Part shown: one piece after another, positions 54,814-63,996 of the stretch | How positions within the stretch are numbered: position 1 is the first letter of the stretch | Layout of the letters: each line of letters begins with the position of its first letter | Assembly (NCBI GenBank): GCA_019637635.1 | Contig: JAHBVI010000007.1 | Coordinates: 29,248-93,247, forward strand | DNA from: Anaerolineae bacterium | GTDB taxonomy: Bacteria > Chloroflexota > Anaerolineae > Promineifilales > Promineifilaceae | Length of the DNA stretch: 64,000 nt | Reading direction: 5' to 3' | Made by a program: the position numbers and the translations under genes | The notes under the pieces: generated by a model | Seen by the model: only the letters and a program-made list of their open reading frames with translations | What the model was told of the DNA's origin: nothing | Database searches by the model: none

Positions 54814-55591
54814 AAGGCAACTCGTTCCGGTAGCGGTGGAAGGCGTCGGAGCGCAGAAAGAAGAAGATAAACAGGCCGCCAAAAAAGCCGCCCAGATGCG
54901 CCCAATGGCCGACCGAGGCTTCAATGTCAAAGACCAGCACTTGCAGGGCGCGCGGAATTTCCAACAGCACAAAAAACAGGATGACCAGATAGGCGCGGAT
55001 GGTGGGAAAATATAGGGAGAGAACGCTTCGGATTAGTCCTTTGTCGGCCGTGAAAATGTAACCGGCCCAGAAGATGACCGAGACAAAAAGCCAGAGGCCA
55101 TTGAGAAAGTCCATGTTGAAAACAGGCAGAAACCAGAAGACAAACAGGATGCGAATGCGCCCTTTGGGAAAAAGCATCAGGTAAGCGGCCATGACGCCGT
55201 ATAAAGCGCCGCTGGCGCCAATGCCGGGGATGGTGGAGTGCATCCGGGTAATGACGGCGATAATGTCGGCCATAAAGCCGCAAACCAGATAGAAAGCCAG
55301 GAAACGCCAGGGGCCACACACATCTTCCACGCGGCGACCAAAAACCCACAAAGCCAGCATATTGCTGAGCAGGTGAACCAGGCCGCCATGCAGGAACATG
55401 TGGGTCACGGCCGTGACTGCCCCGCCACCTTGTTGACTGATAACCAACGAGGGTGTGACCCCCAATACATAAAACGTGCCCACATCACCGCCGACGGCTA
55501 TCAGAATCAGGATATTGACCAGAATAATCACCAGGGTCATATAGGGCAGGCTGGTGTAGCGATTCTTTTCCGTGTCGTTGATAGGGAACAT
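54809..55591 (-). CDS. Rhomboid-family intramembrane serine protease
   Basis: 260 residues, about seven helices. The catalytic Ser is in GIGASGALYGVMAAYL and the His in SVGHWAHLGGFFGGLF. HMFLHGGLVHLLSNMLALWVFG is the conserved region that carries the oxyanion-side His and Asn. It cleaves membrane-spanning substrates within the bilayer. No substrate is evident nearby. The start (FPINDTEKNRYTSLPYMT) is typical of bacterial rhomboids. Confidence 0.95.
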   Translation of the reverse strand: MFPINDTEKNRYTSLPYMTLVIILVNILILIAVGGDVGTFYVLGVTPSLVISQQGGGAVTAVTHMFLHGGLVHLLSNMLALWVFGRRVEDVCGPWRFLAFYLVCGFMADIIAVITRMHSTIPGIGASGALYGVMAAYLMLFPKGRIRILFVFWFLPVFNMDFLNGLWLFVSVIFWAGYIFTADKGLIRSVLSLYFPTIRAYLVILFFVLLEIPRALQVLVFDIEASVGHWAHLGGFFGGLFIFFFLRSDAFHRYRNELPL

Positions 55592-55601
55592 GGCTGGTTA
55601 A

Positions 55602-55662
55602 GAGTCAGAGATTGGAGATTAGATAGAGATTGGAGATTGAGCTAATCTCCATCCTAATTCAT
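55602..55662. repeat. GAGATTGGAGATTAGA repeats before the rhomboid gene
   Basis: A few 9-bp GATTGGAGA units with one reverse unit (CTAATCTCC) occupy most of the 62-bp gap between the rhomboid gene start and the TPR gene end on the same strand. Confidence 0.6.
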
Positions 55663-56703
55663 TCGCGTAGCGAGTGTTTCATAATAAAGTATTAGCTCAT
55701 TGTATGAGACGGTGAGCAACAGCAAAATAGGAAAAAGGGCAATGACGCTGCCAATAAAAGCTAAGGCGTAAGCGGTGTTCTGGTTGGGAATGCCCTGCTG
55801 GCCGAAGATTTTTTGCCAGGACGGGTGGTGTGGCGTATTGGTAGCCCCGGCAATCAGCAGACCGCCGGCAGCCACCACCGGTATACCCAGGTAAGCCAGC
55901 CAGGGCACATGCAATGGGTTCAACCCGCCATGAATAAAGATGAGCAGCAGGTAGACGATGAGCGGGCCAACGCCCAACCGGATGAGGGTGGCGTTGTCGC
56001 TGGTCATGGTGAGGGGGGGCGCCGGTTTTTGTTGTTTTGCCTGTTCTGTTTGCTGTTGGACGGCCTGTAATTCACGCGCATGTTTGGCGGCGATGTGCCG
56101 GTCGGTGGCGTTTGGCGCTTTTTGGGCGGCGTGTTGGTAAGCGGCCAAGGCTTTGGTCATCAGGTTAACGGCTTCGTATGCCTGCGCCAGCGCCAGGGGA
56201 TCGTCAAAAGTAACTTTGAGTTTTTGCAGGGTGTTGGCCGCTTTTTCGTGTTGGGGGTTGAGGGCTACCACCATTTCCAGGGCGGCTATTTTTTCGGCGG
56301 GTGATTGGGCCACCTGGGCCAGGCCAACCCAGGCTTTCAGGTGGTGGGGATGGCTGCGGGTGATTTGCAAGAGATGTTGGCGCGCCTGATGGTGACGGCC
56401 GTTCCTATAAGCCCACACCGCTTCCTGCAATATTTCTGCCTGGTTGGCCTGCACTTGTTGTTTGCGTTCTGCTTTTAACTCTGGCAGGCGGTACAGGGCT
56501 TCTTCGTGGCCGGGATTTAGACTCAAGACCGTTTCCAGGGCGCGAATTTGTTCGTCAATGTCGGGGGAAATTTTACTCAGCCACAGCCAGCCCATTTCAT
56601 GACGGGGCTGCCCCATGAGGTGTTCCTGCAATAATTCGTGTGCTTCCCGGTCACGGCCGTCACGCGCGGCCGTCACCGCTTCCCGAAACAAGTCAATACT
56701 CAT
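55654..56703 (-). CDS. TPR-repeat protein with C-terminal membrane helices
   Basis: 349 residues. TPR units cover about 1-215 (LFREAVTAARDGRDREAHELLQ; RNGRHHQARQHLLQITRSHP). After a Gln/Lys-rich linker come three or four helices (LIRLGVGPLIVYLLLIF onward). It looks like a membrane-anchored adaptor with a cytoplasmic TPR platform. The specific role is unknown. It begins 13 bp after the AI-2E gene stop on the same strand, so they form an operon. Confidence 0.75.
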   Translation of the reverse strand: MSIDLFREAVTAARDGRDREAHELLQEHLMGQPRHEMGWLWLSKISPDIDEQIRALETVLSLNPGHEEALYRLPELKAERKQQVQANQAEILQEAVWAYRNGRHHQARQHLLQITRSHPHHLKAWVGLAQVAQSPAEKIAALEMVVALNPQHEKAANTLQKLKVTFDDPLALAQAYEAVNLMTKALAAYQHAAQKAPNATDRHIAAKHARELQAVQQQTEQAKQQKPAPPLTMTSDNATLIRLGVGPLIVYLLLIFIHGGLNPLHVPWLAYLGIPVVAAGGLLIAGATNTPHHPSWQKIFGQQGIPNQNTAYALAFIGSVIALFPILLLLTVSYNELILYYETLATRMN

Positions 56704-56716
56704 GCCCGTTTGCCAC

Positions 56717-57994
56717 CTACTTTTTCGGCGGCTCCAATTTTGTCAGGTCGGTTACAATTTCCCGGCTGCGTTGGATTAACACCGAGGCCGGTGATGGGCC
56801 AGGCGCCGTTTCCGGGTTCGGGAACGGCGGCAGATCAAACAACTTGCGCCAGGCATAACCACCTACCAGTTTGAGCGAAGCCATGACCGGCGCCGCCAGG
56901 ATCATCCCCAAAATACCGGCGATAGAGCCACCCATCAGCACGGCAATCATCACCACAATCGGATTCAAATCCAGCGCCTCGCCCACAATGCGCGGCACCA
57001 GAATGTTGTTCTCTAGTTGTTGCACCAGAATCATAAAACCCAAAACGACCAGGGCATATTGCCAGCTTGCCAGGTCAAAAATGGTGCCTGGCTGAAAAAA
57101 GGCGACGGTCGTCGCGGCTACTGTGCTGATAATTGGCCCAATGACCGGAATGAACTCAAGCAACCCGGCCAGCAGCCCCAACGCCAGCGCATTTTGCACG
57201 CCCAAAATGGAGAGGCCAATCCAGACCACAAAAAAAATAACCAATGCCAGCGCCACCTGGCCGCGTAAATAGGCGTTCCAGGTGCGGCCAAATTCGCGCA
57301 TGATGCGTTCGGCGTCCTGGCGGTAGCCCGGCGCTGTGGCAATATCGCCCACATGTGTACCCAGCCGGGGTAAATCGGCGGCAAAGTAGATGGAGATGAC
57401 AAAAATAAAGAAGATGTTGCCCAACAGGCGCACGGTGGCGGTGGCCACGCTGCCCACAATCTGACCGCTGCGGCCCAGTGTTGGCTCTACCAATCCCAAT
57501 AACTGGCTTTGGATCAACCCCCAATCCAGGGTGCGGGGATCAAATTCAAAACCGGCGATGGCAATGGGTTTCAGGTTGGCGATGGTGTTGCGGATCACGG
57601 CCGTAGTCCCCGTAATCAACCCCGGCACATCTTGAATCAATCGCTGGCTCTGTTGGTAGGCGGCCATGCCAATGATTACCACCCCGCCAATAACCACCAC
57701 GGCCAGCCCCAGATATACCACCAAAATGGCATGAACCCGCTTCAAACTGGTGCGTTTGTCCAACATGATGATAAATGGATTGAGTAAATAGGCCAGGATA
57801 GCGGCAATGATGAACTGGTACAGCACACTCTCAAACCGATAGGCCACAAGCACCAACAGTAACAACGCCGTCACGGTCACAATCACCTTTGTACTGCGTG
57901 ACCAGGGCGGCGATTCTACCACTAACGCTGGCTCAATTATTGGTTTTTCGTCTTCACTATCCATTGTAATCTGACTGTCTGGTAATTTGGTCAT
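56717..57994 (-). CDS. AI-2E family membrane transporter/permease
   Basis: 425 residues with eight helices and the PF01594-type signature QLENNILVPRIVGEALDLNPIVVMIAVLMGG followed by GMILAAPVMA. Members export small molecules (autoinducer-2, Na+ or lipids in different species), and the substrate cannot be set from sequence. The first ATG lies at the border of a tandem repeat. An ATG ten codons later (57964) before DSEDEKPI is an alternative start. Confidence 0.9.
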   Translation of the reverse strand: MTKLPDSQITMDSEDEKPIIEPALVVESPPWSRSTKVIVTVTALLLLVLVAYRFESVLYQFIIAAILAYLLNPFIIMLDKRTSLKRVHAILVVYLGLAVVVIGGVVIIGMAAYQQSQRLIQDVPGLITGTTAVIRNTIANLKPIAIAGFEFDPRTLDWGLIQSQLLGLVEPTLGRSGQIVGSVATATVRLLGNIFFIFVISIYFAADLPRLGTHVGDIATAPGYRQDAERIMREFGRTWNAYLRGQVALALVIFFVVWIGLSILGVQNALALGLLAGLLEFIPVIGPIISTVAATTVAFFQPGTIFDLASWQYALVVLGFMILVQQLENNILVPRIVGEALDLNPIVVMIAVLMGGSIAGILGMILAAPVMASLKLVGGYAWRKLFDLPPFPNPETAPGPSPASVLIQRSREIVTDLTKLEPPKK

Positions 57995-58167
57995 TGGTCA
58001 TTGGTCATTCGGTAATTGGGTAATTTGGTAATTGATCACCTCATTGCCGTTCGAGGGTATCACACGCCCTACCTCTTCGTCAATTTCCATTTTGGGGTAC
58101 AATATGCCTGCCCACATGGATGAAAATTCTTCATAATTCATCCTTCATAATTCCTAATTCCTAACTT
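57983..58167. repeat. Divergent gap with GGTCATTGGTCATT, GGTAATTGGG and CATAATTCCTAATTC repeats
   Basis: Three repeat types in series: GGTCATT (3 units), GGTAATT (3 units) and, after about 80 bp of ordinary sequence, CATAATTC/CTAATTC units (about 58125-58163). The middle stretch must hold the promoters for the divergent AI-2E and dehydrogenase genes, but I see no clear -35/-10 pair. Confidence 0.6.
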
Positions 58168-58182
58168 TCCCAGGAGGAGACC

Positions 58183-59196
58183 ATGCGCAAGAAAGTGATC
58201 ATGATTACGGGGGCTGCCGGGGAGATCGGCCAGGCCCTTGTGGACGAATTTACGCACAACGATGGATATACGTTGCTGACGCTAGACTTACATGCACTGC
58301 CGGCGGAGATGCACGGCCGTACCATCCACATCCAGGGTGACATTCTCGATAAAACCCTCTTCTCCCGCCTCGTCACCGAATACGAGATTGATACCATCTT
58401 TCATCTGGCGGCGCTGCTTTCCACGCGCAGTGAATTTGCCCCCGAACTGGCCCATCAGGTCAACGTCAACGGCACACTGACCCTGCTGCAACTGGCGGCC
58501 GAACAGTCCCAGCGGCGCGGTGAGCCGGTGCGTTTCATCTTCCCCAGTTCCATCGCCGCTTATGGCCTGCCAGACCTGCCCACCAAAGCCCGCGACTTCT
58601 ACGTGCGGGAGTGGGATTGGAACTATCCCACGACCATGTACGGCTGCAACAAACTGTATTGCGAATTGTTGGGGGCGTATTACAGCGACCATTTCCAGCA
58701 GTTAGCCCGCACCAAACCGATCATGCTGGACTTTCGTAGTGTGCGTTTCCCTGGCCTGATCAGCGCCTTTACCGTGCCCACCGGCGGCACCAGCGACTAT
58801 GGCCCGGAGATGCTGCACGCGGCGGCAAAAGGTGAACCTTATGCCTGTTTTGTGCGGCCAGACAGCACCATCCCCTTCATGGCTATGCCCGATGCGGTTA
58901 CGGCGCTGCTGAAGCTGTGGCGCGCTCCCACGGAAAGCCTGTCGCGGCGCGTTTACAACGTCACCAGTTTCAGCCTCTCGGCGGCCGAGTTTCAGGAGCG
59001 GGTGCGGTATGCTTTCCCAGAGGCGGAAATTACCTTTGACCCGGACGTACAGCGGCAGGGAATTGTGGATAGCTGGCCGGCCGGGCTGAATGACAAAGCA
59101 GCCCAAACCGATTGGGGCTGGCGGCCGGCTTATGACGTACAGCGCGCCTTTGATGAATACCTGGTGCCGAATATCCGGCAGCGGTATGCGGGGTGA
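58183..59196 (+). CDS. NAD-dependent epimerase/dehydratase family protein, probably SDR-type L-threonine dehydrogenase
   Basis: 337 residues. Extended-SDR Rossmann motif ITGAAGEIGQ at the N-terminus, catalytic Ser in FPSSIAAYG, and the Tyr-x3-Lys of TTMYGCNKLYCELLG. DFRSVRFPGLISAFTVPTGGTSDYGPEM and FMAMPDAVTALL match SDR-type threonine 3-dehydrogenases (threonine to 2-amino-3-ketobutyrate). A UDP-sugar epimerase is the main alternative. GGAGGAG lies 5 nt before the ATG. Confidence 0.85.
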   Translation: MRKKVIMITGAAGEIGQALVDEFTHNDGYTLLTLDLHALPAEMHGRTIHIQGDILDKTLFSRLVTEYEIDTIFHLAALLSTRSEFAPELAHQVNVNGTLTLLQLAAEQSQRRGEPVRFIFPSSIAAYGLPDLPTKARDFYVREWDWNYPTTMYGCNKLYCELLGAYYSDHFQQLARTKPIMLDFRSVRFPGLISAFTVPTGGTSDYGPEMLHAAAKGEPYACFVRPDSTIPFMAMPDAVTALLKLWRAPTESLSRRVYNVTSFSLSAAEFQERVRYAFPEAEITFDPDVQRQGIVDSWPAGLNDKAAQTDWGWRPAYDVQRAFDEYLVPNIRQRYAG

Positions 59197-59271
59197 TTCG
59201 TAATCGGTAATCGGTTTACGGTCAAGAGCAATTCTTAATTTGCCGTCAATTTGACGTAGGCAAACAAGGCG
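59197..59271. repeat. GTAATCGGTAATCGG repeat after the dehydrogenase gene
   Basis: Two or three GGTAATC units and one TTTACGG unit follow the stop codon. The remaining ~45 bp are ordinary sequence with no other feature. Confidence 0.5.
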
Positions 59272-59308
59272 GTGTTGTAGGGCGATTTGTCAAATCGCCC
59301 TACAACAC
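59272..59308. terminator. Perfect palindrome GTGTTGTAGGGCGATTTG at a convergent junction
   Basis: 18-bp perfect arms with a single-base loop (T at 59290). It stands between the ends of the dehydrogenase gene and the giant surface-protein gene, so it may stop transcription both ways. It has no T-run, and related copies at 22871-22923 and 54785-54813 suggest a dispersed element rather than a purpose-made terminator. Confidence 0.7.
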
Positions 59309-59314
59309 TGGCCT

Positions 59315-62300
59315 TTACTTGATTACCATCGGCAGGAAGATCGCATAAGGGTAGATGGTAAAGGTGGCCGGGTTTGAATTGCCGCCGCCAGGGCCAGGAT
59401 TGATTACTGTTACCGAGCCAGAACCGCCAAAAGCTACATCGAAGCTGTTCAACGTTACCAGCAACGTGTTTTCGTTCACAAACTGCGTTGGCCGGTTTTG
59501 CCCATTCCACTGCGCCTGGACGCCGGGTACAAAGTTTAAGCCGCTCACCCGAACGGTGACGGGGTCGCTGGCTGCGCCACGCGCAAAGGTGTGGGCAGGC
59601 AACAGGCCGCTGATGGTGGGCACCGGATTTTGGCCGGGCGCGGCCACGCCAAAGGGCACCGCATTAGAAGCGCCGCCACCAGGGCCAGGATTCACTACCG
59701 TGACCGCCGCTGATCCTGGAGAAAGCAGGTCGGTTGCCGGGATGGCCGCTTGCAGTTCGGTGCTGCTGACAAACGTCGTCGTCCGGTTCACCCCATTCCA
59801 CTGCGCCGTTGCCCCGTTGACAAAGTTGGCGCCGTAAACCGTCAGCGAGAAGGCCGGGTCACCGGCCATGAGGCCGCCGGGCAGCAGAGAATCAATGGAG
59901 GGGATGGGGTTTTCGCCGGGTGCGGTGACGACGAAGTCCAGGCTGTTGAGGGAAGCGCCGCCGCCGGGCGCCGGGTTCACGGCCGTGATCACCTTTGTTC
60001 CCGCACCGGCCACATCCGCACTCGTTAGCGTCATCTCAATCTCATCCGGGCTGACGTATGCTGTTGGCCGGTCCGCGCCATCTAGTTTGCCAACCACACC
60101 GGGCACAAAGTTCTGCCCCAATACCCGCACCGTCAGGCCGCCGCTGCCGGCGGCCGCGGAAGCGGGCAGCAGGGCATTCAGCGTGGGCACGGGGTTCGCC
60201 ATGCGGAAAGAAACCACCGCATCATCCACCGTTGCCGTGATGTATACACCCCGACCATCCGGCGTAGGCGCAATTTGCCGGGCGCCATCTACTGCCGGTA
60301 GGCCAAAGAAGGTGTAGATCACCTGCACCTGGCTCAGAACGCCGTTGGCCGGATTGCGGGCAAAGACAGACAAAGCATCGGAGATGGAACCGGTGACATA
60401 GACATACTGCCCGTCAGGGCTGACCTTTACATCCATGGCCCCGTTCAGTCCCTCGACGTTGACCTCATCTATGACTTCAACTTCCCGGCCATTCACTGGC
60501 AGTTGGTCTGATGAGAGTTCGTCGGGCACGGCCGTTGGCGCAACCATCTGCATTTGCATGGAGGAATTCGTAATCCGCCCACCATACGTCAGCAAACCAT
60601 CAAGCGGGTCGCGCACAAACCGCACTACCGCATCATCAAAATAACTGGCGACGTACACGTTGGCCCCATCCGGGCTTACGGTGACGCCCCACGCCCCGCC
60701 CAGCGCATCCAGGTTAAAACAGAAGGGGATGATGATGATGACACAGATGAGCTGCCCTTCGGCAATGCGCTGCTCGAAGGTAACAAAACCGTCCAGTGGG
60801 TTCAGGCTGAAAACGGAGATGTATCCTTCGTCGCTGACGCCATTATGCCCGCCGGTGACGTACAGGTTCTTGCCATCAGGACTGGCCGCAACCACATAGG
60901 GGCGGTCGAGATTGGTGGGGTCTATGAGGGCGCTGAGGAAAGAAACCGTACCGTTGCTGTCCCGGCCAAATCTGACCAGGGAATTGCTGTGGAAACCGGT
61001 GACGTAGATGAAACGGCCGTCGGGACTGACCGCAATCCCATATGGATAATCCAGACCGGACACGCCGCCCTGCCCATTGGTAAAGACGGTACTCACGGTA
61101 ACCATACCCGTGTTGATGTTACGGTTAAAGACCAGGAACTTGTCGGTGTTGCGCGCAGTCACATAGACCTGCGTTCCATCCGGGCTAACCTTCACCATCT
61201 GCGGCCCGTCCATATCCACATTCGTGGTGGACATGACCAGCGTCAGCGCCCCCGTTTCACCATTGCGCCGGAAAACGGTCAGCGTATCGTTGTCAAAGGC
61301 CGTTACATAGGCAAACAGGCCATCAGGGCTGAGGGCAATATCATACGCGCCATTGAGCGAGTTGATGCCACCCTGCCCATTGATGTAGCTGACGCCGGGA
61401 AAAGCCAGCGGCGCCGGGGGCACAGGCACCCCCTGGCACACCAGGTTATAGCTTACCGAGGGCTGGTTGGGGTCATTGGTTGCCAGGGTGAGTACGGCCG
61501 TGCGCAGCCCAAAATCCCCCGGGGTACAGGTGATCGGCAGTGTAGATGGTGGTTCACCATCATTAATAGTGCCATCAAAAGCATTAAAGTTGAAGTCAGT
61601 TGGATGCGCTCCTGACAAACCAGCACTGCCAACAGTCAATGTGGCGTTGCCCGTTTCAAAAAAGGTCAATGTACGCTGCGTGGATTCGCCAACAAACACC
61701 TGACCGAAATCCAGCGTGCCGCCGGGGGCCGGATTAGAGCCATACCCAGGCGTCGGCTGCGGCGCGACATGGCACTCCAGGTCATAAGTCACCGAAGAGG
61801 TCGCCGGCGCATTGGTACTCAGCGTCAGCGTGGCCGTGTAGTCGCCCACCGCGTTGCCGTCACACTGAACCACGACCTGGCGGTTGCCGCCGGGGCTTAT
61901 ACTCTGCGGGAACGCGGGCGACAACACGCTGAACCGGGCCGGGTTCGCGCCACCCAATGTGGGATTGCTCACCTGCAAGGTTGCATTGCCTACAGAAAGG
62001 ATCGTAAAGGTATTGGTCACCGGCACGCCTACGCTGGTGTTGCCCACCACAACCGGCCCTGGCTGTATCGGGTTTGAACCGTAGACCGGCACGGCGGGAT
62101 CAGCTTCAAAGGTGCCAATGTCGCAGGTGGAGCCTTTGGGGCGCGGGTCGCTGCGCTGATCCAGATTCTGCACGTAATCATTGGCGCACACGTTGTTGCT
62201 GCCCGCGTCAATGGCCGGGCTGCCTTCTTTCAGCGCCACTGTAATCAGCGAGGCCAGCGGCCCGCCGTTAAAACCAGGCGTATCCAGCTTGGGGTCAGTG

Positions 62301-63814
62301 CCATTCTGGTCGCTGCCCTGGCTCATGCCACAGGTGTTGGCGCTGTCAATGTTGTAGCCCTGGGAAGTCAACGCCTCGTTGCAGTTATCGCCAGCAATGC
62401 CAATGCCATCAATGATGGTGTTGGCCAGCCGTACCTCATGGCTGCCATCTGACTGGTTAAAGATAGCCGCACCTGCGTTGGGAGAAGCGTTCGCGGAAAA
62501 GGTGACATTGTAGAGATTGATATTGGAAGCCGGGCCGCCTTGCTGCGTGTTGCCATTCCAGATCGCGCCGCCGTCGCCGTCGGGCGCGCCATTGGCAATA
62601 AAGGTGACGTTAGCCAGGGTTGCCTGTCCGGTGCGGTCGTTAGCCAGCGCGCCGCCGTTACCCCGCGATGAGAGATTTGCCAGGAAGGTGACGCGCCGCA
62701 CATCCAGCACTTTTCGGTTGTAAATAGCGCCGCCCATTTCTTCATTGGTCAAATCGCCGGCGATATTGGCGTTGAACGAGCTATCGCGGATGCGTAGATA
62801 GCCATCGGAGCCGTTGAAGATAGCGCCGCCGGGCGCTTCAAAGCTGAGGTTGCCATTGAACACGGAGCGAATGATGGTTAAGCCGCCGTCGCTGCTGTTG
62901 TTGTAGTTGTAGATAGCGCCGCCGCCTTCGGTACTATCGTTGGGGGCGTCATCGTCTACGATGTTGCCGTTGAAAACGGTGTCGGAGATTTCGCCGCTGT
63001 TTGCGCCGGTGTAGATAGCGCCGCCGCCTTCGGTGGCGATGTTCCCGGCGAAGTTGCTCAGGGAGATATTGAGCGAGTTGTACCCGGTCATATGAATGGC
63101 GCCACCCTGACCAAAGGCATCACCCCAGCCGCCGTCGGTGCCTAAGGCCCGGTTGCCGGAAAAGTTGGAGGCCAGGATATTGATCTTGCCGACGGAACTG
63201 ATGGCTCCACCCCGGTTAGCCGCCCGGTTGTTTTGGAAGCTGGAGCCGATGATGTTGATCTCATCATCGCCGCCCTGGCTGAGGATAGCGCCGCCCCCGC
63301 CGCTGGTGTAACCGTTTTGCACCACCATGTTGAGCAGTGTCAGCTTGCCACCGGCATTGACATGAAAGATGGAGGAGTCCACCTGGTTGGCGCCGGCGCC
63401 GCCGTTGCCGTTGATGACTACCGGGCCGGTGATGGTGACGTTATCGGTGACCCAGGGCAGAACGGGGTTCAGGTCTTTGTTCAGGGTAATGGTGCCGCCG
63501 GCTGCCGAGCCGCTAAAAACAATGACGTGGGGGCCAGGGCCGGTGGTACACTCGTGATAACTGGAAATACTGCCGTTGTTGTCGGTGTCGGCGCCGTTGT
63601 TGTAGTCAGCGATGGCTTGCAGCGCCTCCCACAGATCACAACTGTTACCGGGGGTATTGTTGAGGGCGGTGGTAGACACAGTGGTGGTGGAAAGGGCCTG
63701 CACCGGTGTGGAACCGGCCATGGAGATGGAAAGAGCTATGATCAGGGCCAGCAGGCCAACGGCCGTACTCCAGCGCCACTTGTTTTGCAGAAATGGGACA
63801 GATCGAACAGACAT
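59315..63814 (-). CDS. Giant secreted surface protein: beta-helix, choice-of-anchor-D-like, propeller and TIG domains
   Basis: 1499 residues from the second ATG (SVRSVPFLQNKW), which has AAGGAG 5 nt upstream; the annotated frame opens five codons earlier. A signal peptide (LLALIIALSISMAG) is followed by a right-handed beta-helix of polymorphic-repeat type (about 50-570; many FNGNI, GGAIYN units), two abnormal-spindle/choice-of-anchor-D-like domains (about 575-800), a YVTN/lactonase-type propeller (about 805-1200; repeated SPDGxxVYVT) and at least three IPT/TIG domains (about 1205-1485). No catalytic motif is evident. It is probably an adhesin or matrix protein. It ends in YAIFLPMVIK, similar to the subtilase end. 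Confidence 0.87.
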   Translation of the reverse strand: MSVRSVPFLQNKWRWSTAVGLLALIIALSISMAGSTPVQALSTTTVSTTALNNTPGNSCDLWEALQAIADYNNGADTDNNGSISSYHECTTGPGPHVIVFSGSAAGGTITLNKDLNPVLPWVTDNVTITGPVVINGNGGAGANQVDSSIFHVNAGGKLTLLNMVVQNGYTSGGGGAILSQGGDDEINIIGSSFQNNRAANRGGAISSVGKINILASNFSGNRALGTDGGWGDAFGQGGAIHMTGYNSLNISLSNFAGNIATEGGGAIYTGANSGEISDTVFNGNIVDDDAPNDSTEGGGAIYNYNNSSDGGLTIIRSVFNGNLSFEAPGGAIFNGSDGYLRIRDSSFNANIAGDLTNEEMGGAIYNRKVLDVRRVTFLANLSSRGNGGALANDRTGQATLANVTFIANGAPDGDGGAIWNGNTQQGGPASNINLYNVTFSANASPNAGAAIFNQSDGSHEVRLANTIIDGIGIAGDNCNEALTSQGYNIDSANTCGMSQGSDQNGTDPKLDTPGFNGGPLASLITVALKEGSPAIDAGSNNVCANDYVQNLDQRSDPRPKGSTCDIGTFEADPAVPVYGSNPIQPGPVVVGNTSVGVPVTNTFTILSVGNATLQVSNPTLGGANPARFSVLSPAFPQSISPGGNRQVVVQCDGNAVGDYTATLTLSTNAPATSSVTYDLECHVAPQPTPGYGSNPAPGGTLDFGQVFVGESTQRTLTFFETGNATLTVGSAGLSGAHPTDFNFNAFDGTINDGEPPSTLPITCTPGDFGLRTAVLTLATNDPNQPSVSYNLVCQGVPVPPAPLAFPGVSYINGQGGINSLNGAYDIALSPDGLFAYVTAFDNDTLTVFRRNGETGALTLVMSTTNVDMDGPQMVKVSPDGTQVYVTARNTDKFLVFNRNINTGMVTVSTVFTNGQGGVSGLDYPYGIAVSPDGRFIYVTGFHSNSLVRFGRDSNGTVSFLSALIDPTNLDRPYVVAASPDGKNLYVTGGHNGVSDEGYISVFSLNPLDGFVTFEQRIAEGQLICVIIIIPFCFNLDALGGAWGVTVSPDGANVYVASYFDDAVVRFVRDPLDGLLTYGGRITNSSMQMQMVAPTAVPDELSSDQLPVNGREVEVIDEVNVEGLNGAMDVKVSPDGQYVYVTGSISDALSVFARNPANGVLSQVQVIYTFFGLPAVDGARQIAPTPDGRGVYITATVDDAVVSFRMANPVPTLNALLPASAAAGSGGLTVRVLGQNFVPGVVGKLDGADRPTAYVSPDEIEMTLTSADVAGAGTKVITAVNPAPGGGASLNSLDFVVTAPGENPIPSIDSLLPGGLMAGDPAFSLTVYGANFVNGATAQWNGVNRTTTFVSSTELQAAIPATDLLSPGSAAVTVVNPGPGGGASNAVPFGVAAPGQNPVPTISGLLPAHTFARGAASDPVTVRVSGLNFVPGVQAQWNGQNRPTQFVNENTLLVTLNSFDVAFGGSGSVTVINPGPGGGNSNPATFTIYPYAIFLPMVIK

Positions 63815-63835
63815 TGTTGCTCCTTGCATAAACGC

Positions 63836-63866
63836 AAAACGTAAAACGACGGGCGTTTTACGTTTT
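63836..63866. repeat. Palindrome AAAACGTAAAACG in the leader of the giant surface-protein gene
   Basis: 13-bp perfect arms (AAAACGTAAAACG / CGTTTTACGTTTT) and a 5-nt loop ACGGG, 22 bp upstream of the ATG on the minus strand. A preceding GCAAAACG adds to the A-rich repeat. It may be an operator or a leader hairpin. Confidence 0.75.
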
Positions 63867-63954
63867 ACATCTTGCCTAAAGGTGAATTAAGGATAACTGG
63901 CCGCATGATAGGGCACGGCCGTCCGAAATCCGTCCGAATGTCATCCAGGTTGGA

Positions 63955-63996
63955 GAGATTGGGGGATTGGGAGATTGGGAGATTGGGAGATTGCCT
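63955..63996. repeat. GATTGGGA tandem repeat at the window end
   Basis: Four to five 9-bp units of GATTGGGGA/GATTGGGAGA run to the end of the window, the same repeat class as at 4503-4571 and 6530-6660. The stretch 63867-63954 shows no gene; an ACGGCCGT octamer lies at about 63915-63922. Confidence 0.7.
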
